Part shown: positions 11,201 to 19,457 of the stretch, piece after piece
How the letters are laid out: each line of letters opens with the position of its first letter
Numbering within the stretch: the first letter of the stretch is position 1
Source of the DNA: Rugalucina vietnamica
Lineage: Eukaryota; Mollusca; Bivalvia; Lucinida; Lucinidae
Length of the DNA: 64,000 nucleotides
Direction: 5' to 3'
Assembly: GCA_964017185.1 (NCBI GenBank)
Contig: OZ024874.1
Location: forward strand, 21,064,457-21,128,456
Notes under the pieces: generated by a model
What the model saw: only the letters and a program-made list of their open reading frames with translations
Told to the model about the DNA's origin: nothing
The model's database searches: none
Program-made: the position numbers and the translations under genes

Positions 11201-12525
11201 TAGTCATATTCTGTCAATTTGTTATTAAGATATTGAGCGCAAACAAAATTCTGACGTCAATCAAGGGCCGTAACTCCATCAAAATTTTGGGAAAAATGAC
11301 GGGCAACAATCCCAAGCTAGATCTTGTCAATGTTGATGTGCATACAAAATTTGGTCAGATTCTGTCAACTTGTTCTGAAGATATTGAGCGGAAACGAAAT
11401 GTTCACGGAATGACGGAACCACGGAATCACGGATTCACGGAATCACGGAACCACGGAACCACGGAAGGACAGGGTGAATCCAGTATAGCCCCACTTTTCC
11501 AAAGCGGGGCTATAAATATATTCCTTCATGCATGTCTTGACACTGGCTGTTTAGTGTAAACTCAATATATTCAAAGTTGTAGGAATATTGCAGAAATAAA
11601 ATGTTACATACATATTAGTAAAACATATCCGTGCAATGAATACCCCCTTAAACCCCACTTTTATACATGTATAGTGAAAATGGGGTTTGCAGGGGTATAT
11701 CTATTTTTTCTTATTTTTGATCCAAAACATAGATTGTGGGTACTGGTTAGAACCACCTCGGCGAAGCTGTTCTAACATGTACCCACAATCAAAGTTATGA
11801 AGAAAAGTATTAAAAATATCATATTTTTTTCCAACAAAATTTTCAATTTTTACACCTGAAGAAAATCTGTATATTGCATGGGCAAGTTTTCGTTACAATA
11901 AAACTTTAAACTTAATCGGCTATACTTACAGACTCTTGTACAGTGGATGGCCTCCAGGGCCGACCTGTTGGTTCTGTAGCCGGGTCTTGACAAGATCTAT
12001 AGGAAAAACACACGTCACTCCCACTAGACCTGCTATACTACCATTGACTATCTTCGGTATAGGACTGGAAAATAAAAGATTTATTGACATTTCAGTACAT
12101 GGTGTGGGGGCTGCTATAGGGGGATTTTTTTTAGGGGGGGGTATTTGTAGTCGAGTCTTAACAAAATCTATAGGTAACCCCCACAAGGCCTGCTATATAT
12201 TTAATTTGATAGTTTTTACAAGGTACATGTATGATGTATCTCTGATTAACCCATATCTGACGAATGGATTCTCCCATCATTATCAATTGGGTGAGTCCAC
12301 TTTCATTGTTAGGGGTGTTAGGAGTGATTTCTATTTTTAATCTCGTTTTTGATGAAATTTCTATGTGCGAACAGAATAGCTCCATCTGGGGATATGTTGT
12401 TTGCCTATGTCCCATAAAAGGGACGCCAGGCTTAAATGAGTTAAAAAAGGGTTGAAGAAACTCACACTGTGCTCTAATTAAAATAACTATGATATTTTAT
12501 ATACTTACATGAAATTAGAATCCAT
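5271..12525 (-). CDS. SLC25A22: Mitochondrial glutamate carrier, SLC25A22/SLC25A18-like (nine exons)
   Basis: Inner-membrane carrier that imports glutamate with H+ into mitochondria (family knowledge). Exons, all bounded by GT/AG and in compatible phase: 12525-12509, 12064-11930, 10215-10160, 8840-8750, 8239-8121, 7430-7249, 6859-6757, 6146-6071 and 5415-5271 (stop TAG). They total 924 nt, or 307 residues; human SLC25A22 has 323. The start [14 protein letters not shown] is the only ATG that joins in frame to the [14 protein letters not shown] exon. The three carrier signatures are PIDLVK (27-32), PMELLK (125-130) and PFDVVK (232-237), one per repeat. [14 protein letters not shown] and [13 protein letters not shown], ending [11 protein letters not shown], match glutamate carriers rather than the aspartate/glutamate carriers, since no EF-hands are present. 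Introns are full of repeats. The alternative is the paralogue SLC25A18; the two are not separable here. Confidence 0.93.
6528..6716. repeat. Intronic minisatellite, two roughly 95-bp units
   Basis: Blocks AAATTCATGAAAATTAACCTAAATCATC and CATTTACATGTAGCCTAAATC alternate twice with small changes. They lie in the carrier intron next to the exon at 6757-6859. Confidence 0.6.
6945..7000 (-). mobile_element. SINE S2 tail fragment
   Basis: GTTTAACATCCCAGTCAACAATTTTG is the reverse of the S2 3' end. No head was found. Confidence 0.4.
7857..8091 (+). mobile_element. Palindromic MITE M1a, intact, target duplication ATGT
   Basis: The 235-bp element runs from GAGCCGCATCGTGAGAAAAC to the inverse ending GATGTGGCTC, with ATGT on both sides (7853-7856, 8092-8095). 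It holds a roughly 60-bp core hairpin. It sits inside the carrier intron, 28 bp from the GT donor of the exon at 8121-8239. Confidence 0.9.
9016..9200 (-). mobile_element. tRNA-derived SINE fragment, minus strand
   Basis: The reverse strand reads TGGCTCAGGGGTAGAGTATAG (A box) and CCAGGTTTGATCC (B box). It lies in a carrier intron. A TTTGGAGTGGGAATTTC block at its left recurs near 59290 and 60420. Confidence 0.5.
9904..10132 (-). mobile_element. Palindromic MITE M1a, reverse orientation
   Basis: GAGCTGCAACGCGAGAAAAT on the left, TCTCATGATGCGGCTC on the right, and core CAAAGGCACTGATCAGC/GCTGATCTGCGCCTTTG. The flank is AAAT on the left and AAAA on the right. It is in the carrier intron, 26 bp before the exon at 10160-10215. 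Confidence 0.85.
10335..11515. mobile_element. Element with inverted ends and seven 151-bp tandem units
   Basis: TATAGCCCCGCTT near 10352 is inverted as AAGCGGGGCTATA ending at 11515. Between them, TATTGAGCGGAAACGAAAT recurs with GAGCGG at 10483, 10631, 10782, 10933, 11084, 11235 and 11386, a period of 148-151 bp. An ACGGAATC-type 8-9-bp array follows at 11404-11468. The unit length is not a multiple of three, so the open frames across it are chance. A related fragment is at 56560-56800. The layout recalls bivalve non-autonomous elements with a minisatellite core. Confidence 0.75.
11618..11896 (+). mobile_element. MITE family M2, copy 2
   Basis: The ends are inverted (GTAAAACATATCCGTGCAAT versus ATTGCATGGGCAAGTTTTCGTTAC). 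The centre is an imperfect palindrome, GATTGTGGGTAC to GTACCCACAATC. It ends 34 bp from the carrier exon at 11930. Confidence 0.7.
12146..12197 (-). pseudogene. Degenerate duplicate of carrier exon 2 segment
   Basis: The sequence mirrors 11974-12036 of exon 2: TGTAGTCGAGTCTTAACAAA versus TGTAGCCGGGTCTTGACAAG, then ATCTATAGG and CCTGCTATA in the same order. About 11 bp are missing in the middle, where exon 2 encodes VTCVF. Translated pieces are [10 protein letters not shown] and IAGLVGV in different frames, so it cannot be used as an exon. It lies in intron 1, 82 bp upstream of exon 2. Confidence 0.75.
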
Positions 12526-12575
12526 TAAAACAAGCTTTTCTTCTCAATTATGTCTACTTCTAGTTTGGGCCCAGT
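12526..12575 (-). promoter_or_regulatory. SLC25A22: 5' UTR part of the glutamate-carrier start exon
   Basis: Upstream of the ATG, the minus strand has a plausible acceptor (TTCAATTTCAG at about 12586-12576). The start codon would then lie about 50 nt into an exon preceded by a non-coding first exon that I could not locate. Confidence 0.4.
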
Positions 12576-12965
12576 CTGAAATTGAAGGCAAAAATAAATA
12601 CATTGTATACATGTACATTGAAAAAGTCCGATAATCATGTTGGTAAGACGATAAAGCATCAAAACAATAGTACCATATTCTGTATGCATATACAGATGAT
12701 AGGAGATTCAAATTTAGGAGAACAAATTTTACAATAGACAAAAAAAAAAAAAATCTTATCTGTGTCCTTTCTATTTAAGGGGCTTATCATTATGTTAGCC
12801 CACTTAATTATAGAGTTTGTCCTTAAAGTCAAACTCAATGACATATTAAGTTGTATTCATTGCAAAGTTGTACATGCACATGTATGCATTTCAATACTGT
12901 TGAAACAATCACTGATGAATAAAATATAATTTATTGACTAAAATCAGACAATGAAATAATAGTTT

Positions 12966-13205
12966 GAGCCGCGTCATGAGATAACCAGATTTTTACCTAT
13001 GTGAAAACAAAGGCGCAGATCAACTGTGCAGTAACTGCACAGATGGTCAGCCCCTTTGTTTTCTCTGCACTGATAGTAAATGCAATGCCTTATCTATTTC
13101 AGTATATCCATTTCAAGCTTCTAGCCTTCTTCTATGGCTGCACAGGCTGGTTTGTATCAGACCTGGTTGGAAACCTCAAAGTTAAGTTTTCTTGTGTGTC
13201 AGCTC
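12966..13205 (+). mobile_element. Palindromic MITE M1a, diverged copy
   Basis: GAGCCGCGTCATGAGATAAC at the left, TCTTGTGTGTCAGCTC at the right. Flanks GTTT/ATTT are consistent with a decayed 4-bp duplication. Confidence 0.75.
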
Positions 13206-13263
13206 ATTTATGTCTCTTTGCTGCACTTTGGTTTCAGTCAGAAAAAGATTATGACTGATAATT

Positions 13264-13498
13264 GAGTCTTTGCATGAGAAAACAAACAAATTACATTTCT
13301 GACCAGGTCTGACACAAACCAGGCTGTACTTCCTCAGAAAATAGATACAAGCTTGAAATTTCAGATTTAGAAAGAAGAGACATTGTACAAACTATGCTGC
13401 AAAAACAAGGGCACTGATCAGCTGTGCAATTATTGCACAGCTGATCTGCGTCTTTGATTTCGCATATGCAGTTGGTTGGTTTTCTGATGTGGTCGCTT
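13264..13498 (-). mobile_element. Palindromic MITE M1a, reverse, diverged
   Basis: It lies only about 60 bp from the copy at 12966 and in the opposite orientation, so the pair could form a larger foldback. The core is ACTGATCAGCTGTGCAAT / GCACAGCTGATCTGCG. Confidence 0.7.
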
Positions 13499-13499
13499 A

Positions 13500-14354
13500 A
13501 TACATGTATTGACTTACTAACCTGCTTACTTGACTGACTTTTTTTCTTTACACAAACAGTCAGGGTAAAATCAGACACAATAAATCATATAATGTTGCTG
13601 TATTTTTGTTTGTCTGTTTGAATTGTTGCTTTCAACAATCAATAGTCAACAGCTTTGGTCACTCATGTCAAGACATTGCCTCCATTTTATCCGAATCCAA
13701 ACAAAAATTGAAAATTGAAAATGCCATGTCATCTGAAATGTACTCTGAATATAATAATCATCCAAATCTGACTGTAACTAATGCCCACTTAAAATAAAAG
13801 CAAGGCTGCTGAGAAATTGATGAGATGCAGTTCAATCTAGGACAGCAGGCATTCTTTTTACACATGATTTAGTGTAATATGTAGTGTATTCATAATTAGC
13901 CATGTGTGTTAGTTTGTCCTGTTGTTTTTTTTTTTCTTTTTTCAAAACTTACTGGCCAGTGATTATTTTGACTGACAGGTTGCATTTGTTAATGCAGTAA
14001 CAAAATCATACACTACAGACAGCTAATTTTCATTCAGTCACTACAGCTAGTAAGCTACCAAACTAACATCCCATGTCTGATATAAAGACTCTCAGTGCAT
14101 ACATGTATATGAAAAATAATAATGCATTTAACATTTTTTTTGCCCAAATTATAAAGGTTTTTTTTCCCTGATAAGTCAATGCCGGAAAACACACTGAAAA
14201 GTGAAAACTGTACAAAGGTCTGGGAAATAGTAGTATAATTAAACTTTTGCAATTTTTATGTTCAACTTTGGTTTCCGACTGCATGTCTTGTTTTCAGCTG
14301 TTTACAATAGGTTCCAATGCATCTGATTTTAGAACTTAACTTGTGAATACCATC
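13500..14354. other. Intergenic, nothing recognised
   Basis: AT-rich sequence with no coding or repeat signal that I can name. Any upstream non-coding exon or promoter of the glutamate carrier could lie here. Confidence 0.35.
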
Positions 14355-14563
14355 AGGAAAACATGTCTGTGAAATGTATACCCCTTTAAACCCCATTTTT
14401 ATAGCAAAATTGGGGTATGCAGGGGAATACCTATTTTTGTTATTTTTGCTCCACAATCTATGTTTTGAGCAAAAATAAGAAAATATCAATAATTTCCTAA
14501 TGAAAATTTTCATTTTTTACAACTAAAGAAAAAGCTGTATATTGCACAGGCTTGTTTTCTTAA
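14355..14563 (+). mobile_element. MITE family M2, copy 3
   Basis: GGAAAACATGTCTGTGAAATG at the start, the AAACCCCATTTTTATA / ATTGGGGTATGCAGGGG hairpin, and an end at GTATATTGCACAGGCTTGTTTTC. The GTGGGTAC centre is partly lost. Confidence 0.65.
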
Positions 14564-14706
14564 TGTAGGGGCACCTCAGGAATACTGGAGAGGCAGTTCA
14601 TATGTACCTAGGATGCCAATTTTTAAACAAAGATGAATAATTATGTCAATGTGGGTGCATTATGGGAAGAACTGGAAGCATCATAAACATGTTGAAAACA
14701 CTGATC

Positions 14707-14976
14707 AGGCCCCAATGTTATAAAACGTTTTTCATGCTCAGCTCAGGTGAGACTTAAATTTATCCTGCTCATAAATGTTAAAATGCCAATAACTGTTGGC
14801 AGATAAACATTCATTAGGAAGATAAATTACAGGCTTTGATAATCTAAACCTGAAATTTCAATTAACTTGGGGCTATTTAGGCATTTATGAGGAATTTAAA
14901 TTTCATGCTCACCTGAATTAAAATTTCATGCTCACCTGAGTTGAGCATGAAAAAACGTTTTATAATCTCGGGGCCA
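14707..14976. mobile_element. MITE family M3, copy 2
   Basis: GGCCCCAATGTTATAAAACG on the left inverts to CGTTTTATAATCTCGGGGCC on the right, with GCTCAGCTCAGGTGAG subterminal blocks. Confidence 0.75.
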
Positions 14977-15241
14977 AGCTGATGGCTGTGCACTGAACAT
15001 TTCACTGTGGACATTGAATTTAAAAAGTAAAATTTACTTGAAACAAAATCTAAGGGTGTGTGCTAATTAATCTTATGTCTTAAAACAGTTATTTTCTTTG
15101 ATATACTACAAATTTAAAATGATCAGTTAGACTCAGGTCATAATAATTATTAATTTATACTACATGTATGACCATTTATATCGCAACCCATAAAGGGACA
15201 TAATCCATGCGATCCAGGCACTCCGGTTATCATTATCTTTT

Positions 15242-15476
15242 GAGCCGCATCATGAGAAAACCGGATTTTTGCCAAGGCGAAAACAAAGGCGCAGATCAGC
15301 TTCGCGGTAACCGCGAAGCTGATCAGCGCCTTTGTTTTCGCTACTCGGATAGTACAATTCCTCTTCTACTTAAATCCGAAATTTCAAACTTCTAGCTCTT
15401 TTCTGAGCTTGTACAGGCCGGTTTGTGTCGGACCTGGTCGGAAACCCCGAAGACCGGTTTTCTCGCGTCGAGGCTC
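15242..15476 (+). mobile_element. Palindromic MITE M1a, intact, target duplication TTTT
   Basis: Nearly identical to the 7857-8091 copy and the same 235-bp length. TTTT flanks it at 15238-15241 and 15477-15480. Confidence 0.85.
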
Positions 15477-16035
15477 TTTTTACATGGGTCAGTCCAATTT
15501 GTCACCCAGAGTCAATTAACCATAACCATACCTACATGATAAATTAAAATGCCTTTCTTGTAAATAAAATTCACAACTGGATTGCAAGCTCAAATGAAAT
15601 TTGCTCACACCATAATTTTAAGACTTTCATCAAGACCTGGAATGGCACATCCTGCAAATGCTCCTTATGTAAGTAAACCATTTTAAAACCCTATTCTCTT
15701 GGCACTGACCATTTAATAGTCTACTTTTAACAGTTTCCATGTTTTAGGCCTCTTTGCCAGGCATGTCTTGTTTTATTTGAAATTGTTTTAAGGTTATCTC
15801 TTAGGTGTATCTTGGGATTTTTTTGTTTTTCGCAAGAGGTTCTAGGGACGACAAAACCGGAGTGTTCCCTGCAACTTCTAACACCCCTTTCGTATCCCTT
15901 TCGGCCGAAGGTGTACCAAAGAGGTCTTGCTAGTCAGTTGTTATTTAACTAAATGGATAAATCTTTTATCCTCCTCCAGGTTTGGTGGGAGTATACCCAA
16001 CATAACCTGGGGGATGGAATTTTGGTGCAATCAAA

Positions 16036-16656
16036 GGTCCCGGGTCGTTTCGCCCGTGAGTTGTTTCGCCCGTGAGTCGTTTTGCCCGTGAGTCGTTTCG
16101 CCCTGGGTCGTTTCGCCCTGGGTCGTTTCGCCCGTGAGTCGTTTCGCCCCTATTTGGTGAGTCGTTTCGCCCTTATTTTTCTACCATGCCCAAATGTGTA
16201 ATCTGGTGTATAATTTGTTATTTATAACTTAAGGATATGTCTTGGGCTGATCATTCATAACTGGCTTTTGGGTATATATACCAAAAGACTTTGAAAACGC
16301 CTCACTATAAAATGGGTGCGATGATGATTATTTCTTCCAGAATACAGGATATTTCGGCAAAAATAATTTCAGCCTGCTTAAATTTCATACCAAAAAAGGA
16401 ACGTCAATGCCAGTGATTTACTTCATACAGTATGATTTCAGTTGTTACCAAAAATCAACAAAAACAAATTGAGCCGCATCGTGAGAAAACGGGATTATTG
16501 CCTATGCGAAAACAAAAGCGCAGATCAGCTTGTGTAATTACTTGAACGTTTATGAAGAAAACTTTCATTTTTGCGTGTAAAATAAAACGAATTCGAAACA
16601 CACTTCTGTTAATTATTTGATTAGTTTAGCTGACTGTCGAAATACCAGAACTTCCA

Positions 16657-16716
<60 letters not shown>

Positions 16717-17003
16717 CCTTTTCCTTCCTTCCTTCCTTCCTTCCTTCCTTCCTTCCTTCCTTCCTTCATTCCTTCCTTCCGTCCTTCCTTCCTTCCTTCC
16801 TTCCTTCCTTCCTTCCTTCCATTATCTTTCTACAACATTAAAAACCACAAAAGCGGAAGCGCTAAAATGTTTAAATAAAATAATTATTATATTAACAAGA
16901 TACGTCAAGATACTCATTTTAACCAAACCTACCTACCTACCTACCTACCTACCTATCAACATCTGACATCAACAATAGCAATATCAACAACAACAACAAC
17001 AAC

Positions 17004-17040
<37 letters not shown>

Positions 17041-17162
17041 TTAATGGGCGAAACGACTCACGGGCGAAACAACTCACGGGCGAAACGACCCACCTAATAA
17101 GGGCGAAACGACCCACCAACAAAACCAGGGCGAAACGACTCAGGGCGAAACGACCCGGATTC
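16036..17162. mobile_element. Non-autonomous element with iterated GTCGTTTCGCCC ends, 8-bp duplication
   Basis: The target duplication CAATCAAA is at 16028-16035 and 17163-17170. The left end carries about seven head-to-tail copies of GTCGTTTCGCCC(GTGA). The right end carries about six inverted copies (GGGCGAAACGAC). The inside has no gene: it holds a truncated M1 copy (16469-16530) and long microsatellites (ATCT)n, (TTCC)n, (ACCT)n and (AAT)n between 16660 and 17042. Confidence 0.8.
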
Positions 17163-18420
17163 CAATCAAACTGTCTGTCTGTAAATGTTGTATATTTTTA
17201 TATTTTAAAATTTTTGAAGTTATTTTTTGCATGTTTTCTCCTGCATGTATGATTTGTGATTTGCAACTCTGATATTTTATTCTTGTTAGTTGGTATAAAA
17301 AGCTCCTAGGAGCTTGTGTTTCCAATGTTTTAAAATACCAAACCGACGTAAAATAAATTTTAATTTTACTTGACTTGACCAATTTAAACACAGGGTTGGC
17401 ATAAAACCCAGGTTTTTGCATTAAGCCCAACCTGGGTGGGTTTATGAGTTTAATGTGGGCGGGTCTTTGGGGTTTTATGGGTTTAATGAATCAAACGGTT
17501 GTAACTTAATCCATTCATAATATTGTATGCAAACAGTGCAAAATTAGATTAAACAATCAAAAGAAAATTAAAAGAAATTAAAACTGAGTAGCCATAAGAG
17601 CAGAGATTATACACGACACATGACAGATGTACATGTATTTTCCAACCTTGATAGCATTTCTGCTATTCTGTTTAATTTTGGTGACAAATTATTTGGTTGA
17701 TTACAGAGTCCCAAAAATTAGGAAATTAAACATACAGTGAGTGGGTGTAACTTTCATCTACAGGGACTAAATTTGAATGTGACTGGTTTTGACAAGCCAA
17801 ATTGAGTCAATTATTGACACTACTTCACTTCTTCCCTATTCATTCCCCATTAAGCCACTAGAACCATCTACCAACTTTGGTCACCTAACACACCATCATT
17901 GAGACATTCAGTGCCAGTCTGGGATCCCTTGAAAGTTGCACTGTATGATGATGATTGGACTGTACAATGAGACACAGTCACACTAGAAATTCTTGTAAAA
18001 TAGACTGCACACACAGTCTCTCAAATTGAGCTGCACAGAGTTTACACAGGGTTTTCAACATTCGAATCAGGATTAGACACCCACCTGAGTTTCAACCCAT
18101 CACTTGGATGATGATATGAAGCCACTGCAATAACATGAGAGTCTGGTATTTCTGATATTTTCTATTATAATGTTCCTGTTGAAATTTTGGACACACTATC
18201 TATCTATAAAGATAGATATCTGACCCCAGCATGGCCAGCACCTCACTTAAAAAGTACCAGGGCATCTCCTGATTCATAATACACAAGATATATGGCCTAT
18301 AGATTTTCTTTCCCTCTAGGACCATCCCTTTTCCATTAGAATAGATTTCCCTCTTAAGTAGTCTGCTGAAGAATTCAAGGCTCTTATTTAAATCAGGGGT
18401 TCAGAGGTATACGTTTTAGT
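17163..18420. other. Intergenic, nothing recognised
   Basis: No coding frame with support and no repeat seen elsewhere in the window. A short GGGTTTAT/ATGGGTTTA-rich patch lies at 17400-17490. Confidence 0.35.
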
Positions 18421-18479
18421 ATGCCCCATCTTGCTAAATTCTCCCCATCTTGCTAAATTCTCCCCATCTTGCTAAATTC
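18421..18479. repeat. Three tandem 20-bp units
   Basis: CCCCATCTTGCTAAATTCT is repeated three times with almost no change. Confidence 0.85.
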
Positions 18480-18507
18480 AAAATTAAGCACCCACCCCAC
18501 ACCTGAG

Positions 18508-19299
18508 CAGGTCTGGTACAAGCCAGGATCCGATTGAGGTTGTGTACTTCAATCGAGGTTTTTAATCTCCATCAAGGTTTGAATTACTTATATTGAGAAC
18601 AAAAATAGCTATGCAAAAACTGCAACATTATTCCTGTTCAAAGTTGCTTGCAAAACGTGCAGCTTTTGAATAAAACATTTTTCAGCAAAATCTGTTTGAG
18701 AGTTTTTTGCACATTCCTCCAATTTCATAAATGGAAGGGGTAATTTTTGAAATTTAAAACAATATTCTGTAATGTATTATGTATGGCATATATTTGAATA
18801 GCGTATCAGTATTTCTGCTGTTTTTTTTTGTATATTTTATACTTTTTTTCTAAGGATATCATTATTTGATGCTTAAAATTGCAGAAATGCTATTAAACAA
18901 AAATTGAAAACAAGTATAAGCTTTTAAAAAGGCTATCCCTGGTGTCAGTGGCAGAAACCTGTGATGAGTCAATCAGAAAGACATCAATGGCGGACAGAAA
19001 CAACTTCTGCGGATTTTAACCTTCTCAACAAAATTATTTATGGAAATTTGCAGATATTAATGGTAACATCAGGTAAAAATCATGTTTTGTAAAAATATTC
19101 TCATATGAATTTTCAAAACAGATCTATGTATCAAAATTTATAAGTAAATCATTAAATGACCAAGGTTTACAGATTTAACAAAACAAAGTTTTGCAATTTT
19201 CAACTTTAAGCTTAATTCTTTGAAATTTTGCACATGTCTATGCATATTTCAAACTTCAATGGAGGTAAAGTACCTCAATCGTGACTTGCACCGGACCTG
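18508..19299. mobile_element. Non-autonomous TIR element K, target duplication CTGAG
   Basis: The ends CAGGTCTGGTACAAG and CAGGTCCGGTGCAAG (inverted) are flanked by CTGAG at 18503-18507 and 19300-19304. Subterminal AATCGAGG/CCTCAATCG blocks are also inverted. No coding frame is visible inside the 792 bp. Confidence 0.75.
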
Positions 19300-19371
19300 C
19301 TGAGACGATGAATCAGAAACTGATCGACTCAGTGTATGTAGATAGAAATACCTGACACGTCAGGCAGTCAG

Positions 19372-19457
19372 AATCAGAATCAGATCAGAATCAGAATAGT
19401 TTACTGGTGACACGCCAAATGACATTATTTCACCAGGGGGTTCGGATGGGGGGAAAA
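19372..19457 (-). mobile_element. 3' end of the CR1/Jockey-like retrotransposon
   Basis: After the stop codon the minus strand runs through a short 3' UTR and ends in TTCTGATTCTGATCTGATTC-type short repeats. Such ends are typical of CR1-group non-LTR elements, which lack a plain poly(A) tail. Confidence 0.65.

Noticed and set aside
10322-11559. Overlapping frames with repeated peptide [14 protein letters not shown]
   Set aside because: They come from the 151-bp tandem unit, whose length is not a multiple of three; the same peptide appears in shifting frames.
16617-16841. YLSIYLSI / PSFLPSFL frame
   Set aside because: Translation of (TATC)n and (TTCC)n inside the element at 16036-17162.
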